Made by a program: the position numbers and the translations under genes
Shown here: positions 55,609 through 64,000 of the stretch, in pieces
Layout: each line of letters starts with the position of its first letter
Position numbering within the stretch: position 1 is the first letter of the stretch
Notes under the pieces: model-generated
Database searches by the model: none
The model's input: the letters and a program-made list of their open reading frames with translations, nothing else
What the model was told of the DNA's origin: nothing
From: Liopterus haemorrhoidalis
Lineage: Eukaryota; Arthropoda; Insecta; Coleoptera; Dytiscidae
DNA: 64,000 bases
Direction of reading: 5' to 3'
NCBI GenBank assembly: GCA_963971575.1
Contig: OZ020622.1
Span: 12,562,279 to 12,626,278 of the forward strand

Positions 55609-55655
55609 GAGTCAGCGTCAAATACCACTAGACCAGCACACACGTTAGAGTGTTG
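55609..55655 (-). other. tRNA-like half module 2 of A3
   Basis: Reverse strand GCTGGTCTAGTGGTATTTGA, a good tRNA box A (compare TGGTCTAGTGGT of several tRNAs); no box B follows. Confidence 0.5.
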
Positions 55656-56203
55656 CTTGTTACAAAGCTATAACTTGTGTACATTATTAGCCAAAAATCA
55701 CAAAAAATGCGTTTTTTTCCAAAAACCTAATCTGATCAAAAATTCCTGTTGAACTATTCCGGTTCACACCAATGTACATTACTTAGAATTTTTTCAGATT
55801 TTTAGTTTAAACCATCTGGGCTACAAGGTGTGGGACAAAATTTTTTTTGCACAATTTTGGCAAAAATCGCTTCAAAATAATTTATTTTGCAAAAATAAAA
55901 ATTTGATCGTTAATCCACGTACCAAGGGATTTCATTTGATACCCTACTCAGAATTTTAAAAAAATATTTTTTTTTTCGATGAGCACATATTTGTTTATAT
56001 TTTTAGGGGGATATGTTTTTCAGATGTTTTAGTATTTTTCCTATGTGCGGGTCAAAGAGTTGTATAAGCATGCCAAATTTCAACTCTCTAGCTTTAGCCG
56101 TTTGGCTACAATTTTTACCGAACAGACAGACAGACAGACAGACAGACAGACGACAAAATGACGGTATAAGGGTTTTTTGGTCATACCTACAAAACCCTAA
56201 AAA

Positions 56204-56296
56204 GGTAAAGTTGGTTGACACTATTGGTTGGTTTATATTATTTTTGTAAGCAAAAAATAATATTGTCAAAAGAAAGAAATAATTTAATAAAAAAAA
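56204..56296. repeat. ~95-bp direct repeat right of A3
   Basis: Second copy of 54887-54980. Confidence 0.85.
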
Positions 56297-56788
56297 AGGT
56301 ATTTTATATATAAATACGTAACATTAGTTATTGATTGTACATATTTTGTCCAAAAAAATGTTATATAGTTATATTCAAAAATATCTGAAATATTTTAGGA
56401 ATACTAATACATTGAATTTTCAATACATCGAATTTAAAAAGTACTGCAGATGTTTTTTTTTATGTTTTCAACGAGCACGTATCATATCCTTTTAACTCGA
56501 GACGAGATTTACCTGTCCCCCAGATTCGCATTTATAAAGATATTTTTTTCAATACACTCCAGTTTGACAGATGTATCAAAGCTTTTTCGTATATTTTAAC
56601 ACATATTTTGTAAATATATGTTACCTTCAAATAAAAATTTTAAGATAATTTTCAGTAGCGCTGCCTAGATTTGGGGGGGGCTCGAGTTTGAGTCCATACT
56701 AATGATGCTCATTAACAGTGCTAATTTGTATTATAGAACTGGATCAAAATCTTAAAATTATCTAAAATGCAGAAGCCGTTATATATAT
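56297..56788. other. Spacer
   Basis: No feature recognised; a G8 run at 56677-56684. Confidence 0.5.
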
Positions 56789-56789
56789 A

Positions 56790-57396
56790 CGAGAGTTGCC
56801 TTTTATTTTTCGGGATTTGAGATCAAGAACAATTATTTATCAACAAAAGTGGCTTTATTTTAATATTCTCAAAAGATCAATACAGTTTTGCATGCGTTTG
56901 AACCAATTTTTGAAGCACTTTTTCCACTCCGATTGAGGCTTTCTCCACTGCGATTGTCAAATTATGTGAGATCCAACGCGAAAAAATCTTTTTGACGGCC
57001 AAATATTCATGCAATAGTGAATGTATGCTGGTCCCAATAATGCCCAAGGATACTTCAAACTCACGATAAGTCACATGACGATCTTGCAGTAACAGTTCAC
57101 GCACATCATCAATGTTTTCTGGAACAATAGCCGATTTTGGACAACCTTCACGAAATTCGTCCTTAAGCGAACTACGCCCACGATTGAAGTCGGCAAACCA
57201 TCGATAAACACTAGACCTTGATGGTGCTTCATCGCCAAAAGTCGAATTACGTTCATCGATGCACTGTTGTTGGGTTAATCTACGTCGAAAGTTGTAAAAA
57301 ATAATCGCTCGAAGATGTTCACGATTTAATTCCATTTTTACCCAAGATGAATTTTTTCAAGTTACTGTAAACAACAAAAATAGCGCTCTTACGTCA
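56790..57396 (-). mobile_element. Mariner element, 5' end lost, internally deleted
   Basis: 3' TIR CGAGAGTTGCCTTTTATTTT at 56790 next to TA. Upstream similarity to the sister at 62344 stops near 57396, so the other TIR is missing. Confidence 0.75.
56877..57335 (-). pseudogene. Mariner transposase N-terminus fused to C-terminus
   Basis: MELNREHLRAIIFYNFRRRL, TFGDEAPSRSSVYRWFADFN, EGCPKSAIVPENIDDVRELL and YREFEVSLGIIGTSIHSLLH form the two helix-turn-helix DNA-binding regions of a mariner (SETMAR-like) transposase. At PHNLTIA-type sequence the frame jumps to a C-terminal VEKVLQKLV segment; the DDD catalytic domain is deleted. One open frame of 152 codons, so a short DNA-binding protein could still be made if transcribed. 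Confidence 0.8.
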
Positions 57397-57897
57397 ATTC
57401 CATTTATTTTACAACCTAAGTTACCATTATTTTACAAATAGTCATGTACTTATCCTTCACTTAAGAAGTTATAATTGTGAAAGGTATGGTCGAAGGAACA
57501 AATCCTAAAGAAAGACCCCTAACTATATGAGTCGGTTAAAGGAGCAGCTTAACTGTCCGAAATATGTTTATCTAAAGAGAAAGGCTGAGCCAACTAATCT
57601 TAGGATTATAAACTTTAAGAAAGAGAGAAGACATTTTTTTACCCCGAAGAGTTCATAAACCATCTGGCTGCTACGAGAAACGATCTCTCTAGTTAGCAAC
57701 ATTTAGTTACTGATGCATGTCCGAATAGTCAACATCATATCAGTCCAAATACAAAATCATTTAAAAACTCGCACACTGGCATTTTTTATTTACAGTCTGT
57801 ATAATAAGACGTCCTTGTTGATTTTTGGCGAACTATAAGATAGAAAATCAAAAACTAGAAATAATTAAAAATTTACTGTAAATATTATTACGCTACT
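57397..57897. other. Spacer
   Basis: No gene or TE motif recognised. Confidence 0.5.
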
Positions 57898-58570
57898 ACC
57901 TAATAATTGGTCCAATCTCCATTATTATCAATTATTGCTTGGCATCTTTTCGGTACACTTTCTACCAGCTTTTCGGCATACGATTTTGGTATTGATGTCC
58001 ATATCTGCCATATTTGACGAGTTAGCTGATCCAAATTTTGAACGTTTATTGTGCGAAGCTTATATTTCATGTACCCTCTTATTCATCTAGCCATAAAAAC
58101 TAGATTCATCAGAGAAAACCACATCATTCTAATCACGGTCTAAATTTTCCTGGGCCCAAGCGAATCGTTTTTCGACATGTTTCACCGATAACAATGGTTT
58201 TAGTTTGGTGCTCCTGAATTTAATAGCATTTTTAATTAAACGACTTCTCAGGGTCACCAGACTTAACTTAATGTTCTTTTTTAACAAAATTGCCTTATAT
58301 TTCCGTAAAACTAACATAGGATTATCTTTAAAAACGTTAAAAATCACTTTATATTGTTTTTTGTGATCACTTTTTTTAATCCACGATTAGGTAAATCTTC
58401 AACATTTTTATTAATTTTATAACGTTTCACCCAATACTTCACAAAGTACGACTTGTGCATATATTTTGCTGCACTTGAAAAGGACATCTTTGGCCCTTTT
58501 GGGTGTGTACATAAAAATACCGCTTCAAAACATTTTGCATAAATAGCAATCATTATTACACAACCGCACT
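57898..58570 (-). pseudogene. Tc1-like transposase, internally deleted
   Basis: Reverse strand, with frameshifts: IAIYAKCFEAVFLCTHPKGP, YFVKYWVKRYKINKNVEDLP, LRSRLIKNAIKFRSTKLKPL, KRFAWAQENLDRD and DVVFSDESSFYG (first catalytic D). Then a jump to NVQNLDQLTRQIWQIWTSIP and KLVESVPKRCQAIIDNNG, the standard Tc1 C-terminus. The second D and the final D/E are deleted. No clear TIRs. Confidence 0.8.
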
Positions 58571-59575
58571 TCTGAAAGACAAAACACCAACTAAACAAAT
58601 TTACTATCGGGCGTATTAAGTCTTGATCTTCTTATCATGTTTGAACCAGTTTATTATTTGTGCACATGCCTGATCTTGAATCATAATCATGTATGTCTTA
58701 TTATGCAGATTGTAAAATCCTCCAGACATAGTAATGCGCAGAATGTTTTTGTTTGGTCGACTTATTTCTACTTCCGTCGATGCATTTTTTGAGATCGTGC
58801 ATCCCAGCTATTTCAATCTATCACATCCTTTTAGCTACAGATCTTCCTGGATTTCCAGATTATGAATTTATCCTTCATCTGTTGATAGGTTCTCCATTTT
58901 ACTTTTACAAATGTAAACGTGGTAATATATCCAGCAAGAAAATAATTTTAATTATTATTATTATTACTGTTAATATTCAAACCAGCATTTTCGTTCAGCT
59001 ATTTTTATATTTCATAAATTTAATTTTTAATTAGTATTATTGTATTGGAAACATTCTCTAAACCACATTTAAAATTTTCATCGTCATCAAAAAAATTATA
59101 TATACACTTTTGATATAAAATCATTTGTGTGGAGCTGATTACACTATTGTTAGGTGAAGCTGGGTCAGCTAATGTGAACGGTAGCTACATTATCTGTTAT
59201 CTCCATACCTGGCTAATGCTGTGTCGGCCAACGAGTGTATTTCACATCCGATGTCCGAATACGTTCACTATTGTCCAGTGACTCGACACGACAGACGATA
59301 TCGTGTACCGTGTTAAGCTTCCTATCTACTGTAATTGATGTAGTTTTATGCTGAACCGGGAAAAAAAGTAATTGTTTCAAAAAGTTAGAAATAAATTACA
59401 GGGCTGATGAATTTAGTTCGAAATTTTAGGAAAGAATTCTATTGTTCTAAATATTGAGTACAAGAGTACATAGGAGTACAGCAACTTCTCTTATTATGCG
59501 ATCAATGCGTTCCTGAGTTATATCAAGTCATGCAAAATCGCACAATTAAAATAAAAATATGAAGTGAAAGAAAAA
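58571..59575. other. Intergenic stretch
   Basis: A 93-codon ORF at 58753-59034 is AT-rich and lacks any motif. The rest is featureless. Confidence 0.45.
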
Positions 59576-59640
59576 AAATTATGTGAAGTTTGAATATTTC
59601 CACATATCAGGGTTTTGTAGGTATTTACTTAATGAGAAGG
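59576..59640 (-). mobile_element. Family A distal-end scrap
   Basis: TTATGTGAAGTTTGAA and CAGGGTTTTGTAGGT, the inverted distal end of family A. Confidence 0.5.
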
Positions 59641-59734
59641 CGATCTCTCCAACTGCGATATTTGGCGTCGAATTACCCTACTCAATTAATGCAATAAAGT
59701 ACTTGTTAAAATAATACACAATTGAATTTGACGC

Positions 59735-60850
59735 GTACTCGATAGCTGTATTCGTCAAGAACAGGCAGAGTTTTGGCCTCGCGTGTCCTGCATAGACCAC
59801 ATTAATACATTAGGTATTGTCATCGAACAGTCAATCGAGTGGAGAACTAGTCTTTACTTTGTTTGCATAGATTTCCAAAAAGCATTCGACTGTCTATCTC
59901 ACGATGCAATTTCGAGAGCTCTACGAAAAAGAAGAATTCACCTAAGCTCATAAAACTCATCCAGCTCCTTTATCAGCATGTCACCTGCGAAATCCTGCAC
60001 AAAGGTGTTCTCAGCAACCCCATTCCTGTTGGTGCTGGCATTAAGCAAGGATGTACTTTGTCGCCCATCCTCTTTAACATCGTCCTAGATGATGTATTGA
60101 GAAGGAGTATCGGAACTGGAAACGGAATTCGCTGCACTTTAACTTCCCACCTGGCAGATCTAGAGTATGTAGATGACATTTGCCTTCTGTCTCATACCTT
60201 CAACAACATGAGTGCTATACTAAATTCTCGTAAAGGATGCGCAATCGGTAGGCCTCGCAATCAACATTAAAAAGATAAAATCAATGCGATAAGGCTCCAC
60301 TCAACAATACACGTTCCGCATTAATGATCACCTTATTGAAGACATTGAAATTTTTGCTTATCTCGTAAGCATTGTCTCATTTAAATCTGGAGGAAAACAT
60401 CCTGTTCGAACAGGATGTTAAAATGAGGATTAATAAAGCTAGACATGCTTTCAGTATGCTGAAAAATGTTTGGAACACTTTGCAGTGTGCCAAGGCCACA
60501 AAAATTAGAATATTCAATTCTAATATCATGCCGGTTCTACTATACGGATGTCAGGCTTGGAAAACTTCTAGAACAATTATCCATGGTCTTCAAGTGTTCG
60601 TCAATTCTTGCTTGCGTAGAATATTACGCATATTTTGGCCTGACGTTACCAAAGCTCGCCTTTGGGAGAAAACCTACCAAAGCCTCATAGTAATCCTCAT
60701 AAAACAGTGGAAGGGGAGATGTATAGGTCTTAAGGAATAACCCTTTGTCCATCAGTAAAACGGCTCTTGATTGGAACCCACAAGAGAGCCGTAGATGTGG
60801 CAGACCAACGGACACATGAAGTAGACAAAATTATGACTCATTAAAATGTT
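59735..60850 (+). pseudogene. LINE reverse transcriptase (RTE/L2-like) with YVDD
   Basis: Pieces in order, over several frameshifts: SCIRQEQAEFWPRVSCIDHI, VIEQSIEWRTSLYFVCIDFQ with KAFDCLSHDAI, LIKLIQLLYQHVTCEILHKG, GIKQGCTLSPILFNIVLDDV, LADLEYVDDICLLS (catalytic YVDD), RINKARHAFSMLKNVWNTLQ, IFNSNIMPVLLYGCQAWKTS, CLRRILRIFWPDVTKARLW, and a final RRCGRPTDT. Nearly the whole RT and connection region of one LINE copy. Endonuclease and 3' tail not seen. Confidence 0.82.
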
Positions 60851-60865
60851 TCCAGATGCCGTAAA

Positions 60866-60908
60866 GGGTGAATTTGGCTCTTTAGCCTCTAAAGTTTGCC
60901 GACCCCTG
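60866..60908 (-). mobile_element. Solo hAT end
   Basis: Reverse strand CAGGGGTCGGCAAACTTTAG followed by AGGCTAAAGAGCC, a typical hAT terminus. No partner end. Confidence 0.5.
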
Positions 60909-61052
60909 ACCTAGGCCTATAATTGATCCTTTATTAATATTGGTAATGAAATACACCTGTAAAGCCCTAAAATTTAACTGAGTAAGACAGAGAATGTGTG
61001 GCTAAATATCAATCCAATTTCAATGCTGAAGAAAAGAGGGATGTTTATATAT

Positions 61053-61129
<77 letters not shown>

Positions 61130-61639
61130 TTCCTCTTCCATATCCGTAACTCCCCCTCAAATTCGTTGTTCACATATTATAAAAAAAATCCAATTTTTTA
61201 ACTATTGAACGTACGTTTCCAGTAAAAACGCGAATCATTTAAATATATAGCTCACAAAACTCAAACCGGAATACATATCGATACAAAAATGCAGTTTTCC
61301 AACTAAAATATATGGATTCGATTTCATAAAATATGTATTTCAATTGTATTCTTTCCACTCATGTGGTTATTGCAGGTCCCTTGTTCTATATAACCAATAG
61401 TTACTTATAAAGGAATGGGCAAAATTTTGCAGCTGCGCTTATGGGAACATTGACCCGATTCAGCTTCGTATAGATTCGTTTTACATACAATAAATCGATG
61501 TAGGTTAGTGATAAAATTATTGCCATATCTCTAGAAAGCATAATATGAGAGTAATTCATAAAGTAAAAGACGTTTTCGGATAAAGAAGTGCGTTTAATAA
61601 TTCGTTTTCCCAGCACAAAAATTTCGGTCAGTTGATATT
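60909..61639. other. Spacer with (TA)n
   Basis: Holds a (TA)n tract of about 36 units at 61056-61128. Nothing else. Confidence 0.6.
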
Positions 61640-62040
61640 CATCGTATCATCATAAAAATCGTTGAGGACAAGGCTCGAGGAGTAGTTTTGCTGCAAGACA
61701 GTGTTCGCCCGCAAGTTGCTGATTTGACTCAAGCTAGACAAATGTAACCTGGATGAACAGAGACAGCCAATAATGCAAAAACTGCAGTAACTTGAAAACA
61801 ATGACCCTGACTTTAATTCTTCTGCTGATTGGCCATCTAGTGGCTATAACCTCAACCCCTTGAACTAGAAATTTTGGTCCGTGCTTCAGGGCATGGCCTA
61901 CAAGAGCAGACAGCCTAAATCACTAGTCTGAACCCTTCACTAATGAAGGCAGTAGATTTTTTTGTAGAAACCCATTGTAATTCTATTGGCGTGTGTCCGC
62001 AAAGACTTAAACGTTGTGTAACGGTCAGAAGTGAATATTT
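61640..62040 (+). pseudogene. Degenerate mariner-like transposase C-terminus
   Basis: Fragments QDSVRPQVADLTQA (second-D block), DWPSSGYNLNPL (normally WP..SPDLNPLD, third D lost), KFWSVLQGMAYKSR and CPQRLKRCVTVRSEYF. Order and spacing fit an IS630/mariner-type transposase of the QDSAPAH class. Many stops. Confidence 0.55.
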
Positions 62041-62114
62041 TTTTATTGGTGTTTCTTGTTTAAAATACATGTATTATGTACTAAAAGAAAATTAAAATAT
62101 CTTTGATGAGCCCC

Positions 62115-62140
62115 CCCAAGAGCTCTACAAAGAGCTCATT
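62115..62140. repeat. Short perfect hairpin
   Basis: AGAGCTCTACAAAGAGCTC: 7-bp stem GAGCTCT-like arms next to the 3-unit tandem repeat. Confidence 0.6.
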
Positions 62141-62142
62141 AG

Positions 62143-62270
62143 GGCCATCACTGTTATTTTAGAAGTGAAGACCTTTTTATTTTTAGGCCATCACTTGTAT
62201 TTTGGAAGTGAGGACCTTTTTTTTATGTCATCACTTGTATTTTAAAAGGGAGGAAAATATTTTTTGTTTA
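62143..62270. repeat. Three-unit ~42-bp tandem repeat
   Basis: GCCATCACTTGTATTTTGGA-type units start at 62143, 62187 and 62227. Confidence 0.75.
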
Positions 62271-62343
62271 GATTAAAATTTGCATTTTGAAAAATAAAAT
62301 GTACGAGGGTCATTTTTTAAATAAGAACTGTTTGTGTATCTTA

Positions 62344-62737
62344 CGAGGGTTGCCTCTTATATTTCGGGATTGCGTTAAACTAGTGCAGCCACCTGGCAAC
62401 TGACGCTTCTACCGTAAAGTTCGACATTTTTGACGGTATACGTACTCAGAAAGTATTGACGTACGAGCGCTATTTTTGTTGTTTACAGTAACGTGAAAAA
62501 ATTCATCTCGGCTAAAAATGGAATTAAATCGTGAACATTTTCGAGCGAATATTTTTTACAACTTTCGACGTGTATTAACCCGACAGTGCATCGATGAACT
62601 TAATTCGACTTTTGGAGATGAAGCACCATCAAGGACTACTGTTTATCGATGGTTTGCCAACTTCAATCGTGGTCATAGTTCGCTTAAGGACGAATTTCGT
62701 GAAGGTCGTCCAAAATCGGTTGTTGTTCCGGAAAACA
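62344..62737 (+). pseudogene. Mariner 5' half, same subfamily as 56.8 kb
   Basis: 5' TIR CGAGGGTTGCCTCTTATATT after TA, 175-bp leader, then MELNREHFRANIFYNFRRVL, TFGDEAPSRTTVYRWFANFN and EGRPKSVVVPENI, where similarity stops abruptly at about 62737. A second mariner-like terminus (TACGAGGGTCATTTTTTAAA) lies just upstream at 62304. Confidence 0.78.
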
Positions 62738-62849
62738 TACGGTTTTGTCTTGTAAATGATATTTTAGAACATTTAGAAATATTTACATTTAATTTATTGA
62801 TATTTAGAAAACTATAATAATAATTCTTTATTTGAAAGGGTGGAGAGGA

Positions 62850-63385
62850 AAGGGGTACAGTTAGAAAGATTGCCAGATTAAGATGTGGAAATGAAGAACG
62901 GAATAATAGGTATTGGGCAAAACCAGAGGATAGGCTATGCAGAATGTGTAGGGAGGAGGAAGAATCCTTGGAACACCTAACAAAAAGATGTGGAAAGATG
63001 ACAAAATGGGAGGGAGAGATAAAGGAGCTGTTAAGTGAAGAAGGAAAGGGAGAAAGGTGGGTGAGAGTATTCGAGGAAAGAAGAAAAGAATGCGGAGAGT
63101 TAAGACAGAACTGAGAACAGGAAGGAAGAGAGAGGCAAAGGAGGAGGAAAGAAAAGAGGGAAGAGAAGCGAAGAAAGAGGGGAAGAAGAACTGGAGTCAA
63201 GAAGGAAGGAGACCGGAGACGGAAACCGAAAAAAGAATAGGAAGAAAGAGAGAAACACCGGAGGAAGAATGGAGAAGAAGAAGAAAGAAAGTCATAAAAT
63301 GTATTTTATTATTATTATGATTAGTATTTCAATGTACTGGTAAAAACCCTAAACGCCGCAAGGCCTAGGATAAATAAAGAATTTA
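62850..63385 (+). pseudogene. LINE C-terminus with zinc knuckle and K/R/E-rich tail
   Basis: Frame reads RKIARLRCGNEERNNRYWAK, CRMCREEEESLEHLTKRC (CX2CX8HX4C), KMTKWEGEIKELLSEEGKGE, then a stop near 63114 and a very basic/acidic tail (RRKEKREEKRRKRGRR; later ETPEEEWRRRRKKVIK). The knuckle is that of RT C-termini in R1/R2/jockey-like LINEs. Purine-rich DNA. Ends GGATAAATAAAGAATTTATA at about 63385. Confidence 0.68.
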
Positions 63386-63394
63386 TATTATTAG

Positions 63395-63560
63395 AAAAAT
63401 ATATAATCTATTTAAATCAGAATGAACTTGAGATCAATGCTGCAGAGATAAAATTTGTAGAAAGATTTTTAGATCGTCAGCAAAGAGAAGGAAGTTACAG
63501 TAATGAAAACAAGATAAGATGTCATTAATAAAAATGATAAATAGAAGAGAGCCGAGGTGG
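63395..63560 (-). pseudogene. Jockey-like RT palm fragment with FADD
   Basis: Reverse frame SHLGSLLFIIFINDILSCFH, YCNFLLFADDLKIFLQIL, then a stop and SQVHSDLNRL. The catalytic FADD is intact. Cut off on its 5' side by the (TA)n tract. Confidence 0.72.

Positions 63561-63562
<2 letters not shown>

Positions 63563-63640
<78 letters not shown>
63563..63640. repeat. (TA)n microsatellite
   Basis: About 39 TA units adjoining the RT fragment. Confidence 0.96.
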
Positions 63641-63643
<3 letters not shown>

Positions 63644-64000
63644 TTATATTATATCTATATAGTCTGTATATACATTTCCATAATATCTCTTTGATGTTAA
63701 TAATTTAGCAGTTGCCTCCATTGCAACTGACGCAAAATCTGATGATATCCCGATAAAGTTCTTGTCGTCACCATCATTATTTAATTCCATTTTTAAATTA
63801 TTAACAGTGTTATTTGAATACATTTTAACAAGAATTGATTAATAATTATTCTTATTAAATTACGCTTTTCCATCAGACTACCCACTTGCTCGAGTTATTA
63901 TTACTAAATCTATTCCTTGTTGAACTTTATTTGCTTTTTGTAAACCAACATATTTTCTGATATTTAAGTGGAATTTTATTATCAAGACTTTACGACTTTT
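63641..64000. other. Spacer to window end
   Basis: No feature recognised. Confidence 0.5.

Larger units (their letters stand above)
54981..56203 (-). mobile_element. Helentron-like family A, copy A3
   Basis: Begins TTGATGTGAAGTGTGAATTT (distal end), contains two tRNA-like modules (55392-55472 and 55609-55655), each followed by its own copy of an ~90-bp segment with AATCTGATCAAAAATTCC, then the GCATGCCAAATTTCAACTC core. It ends with a short CAGA tract (56122-56151) and the terminal hairpin TAAGGGTTTTTTGGTCATAC...AAAACCCTAAAAA. No ORF. Confidence 0.7.

Noticed and set aside
54887..56296. LTR retrotransposon with 95-bp LTRs
   Set aside because: No TG...CA ends, no primer-binding site or polypurine tract, and the inside is a known family A element rather than gag/pol.

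Overview
The window is AT-rich animal DNA, almost certainly insect: Tc1/mariner, Mos1-type mariner, piggyBac, hAT, jockey/CR1/RTE/R2-type LINEs, tRNA-derived SINEs and INE-1/mini-me-like elements sit side by side. A beetle or other large-genome insect would fit, but nothing here fixes the order. I see no host protein-coding gene, rRNA gene or intact tRNA gene. Every coding stretch I can recognise belongs to a transposable element (TE), and each is truncated, frameshifted or stopped. This is an intergenic TE graveyard with at least three levels of nesting.

Layout. 1-7.5 kb: end of a Helentron-like element, a 41-bp minisatellite, a foldback MITE, a mariner-like pseudogene, head-to-tail partial copies of an R2-like LINE 3' end (3.3-4.8 kb), and ORF1 plus the start of the endonuclease ORF of another LINE (6.2-7.3 kb), interrupted by a short LINE insertion. 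7.8-9.0 kb: a DD41D mariner-like element. 10.6-12.1 kb: a SINE with 14-bp target duplication, a piggyBac MITE in TTAA and a piggyBac transposase C-terminus. 13-18.5 kb: five LINE fragments. 19.9-24 kb: Helentron-like families 'B' and 'A' and foldback elements. 27-31 kb: a hAT element with an 8-bp target duplication holding a MITE that holds another MITE, then a Mos1-like mariner and hAT remnants. 31-36.5 kb: more B and A copies, a SINE, a 19-bp minisatellite and a 257-bp (CAGA)n array. 38.1-40.0 kb: a 1.9-kb composite of nested inverted-repeat elements, including a 69-bp hAT MITE. 40.9-49 kb: four mariners, a SINE in a B element and a CR1-like reverse transcriptase. 50.7-54.3 kb: a jockey-like 3' end, an R2-like 3' end broken by a 200-N gap that looks false, and the best-preserved DD41D mariner. 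55-56.2 kb: an A element flanked by a ~95-bp direct duplication. 56.8-63.6 kb: mariner, Tc1 and LINE fragments.

Most unusual signals. (1) Family A has INE-1/Helentron architecture (asymmetric subterminal inverted repeats, a GTCT microsatellite, a terminal hairpin). At one internal position its copies carry different tRNA-like box A/box B modules, and one copy carries two. (2) Paralogous empty sites inside the window date the insertions of a SINE and a MITE. (3) The flanks of the N-gap are the same 23 bp, so the gap probably has no missing sequence. (4) The 38-40 kb composite is built around GTTACTAT-type palindromes.

No host pathway or operon can be read here. Autonomous-type enzymes (transposases, reverse transcriptases) are all decayed, while short non-autonomous elements keep clean termini and target duplications. 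Family names A, B, S and T are mine.
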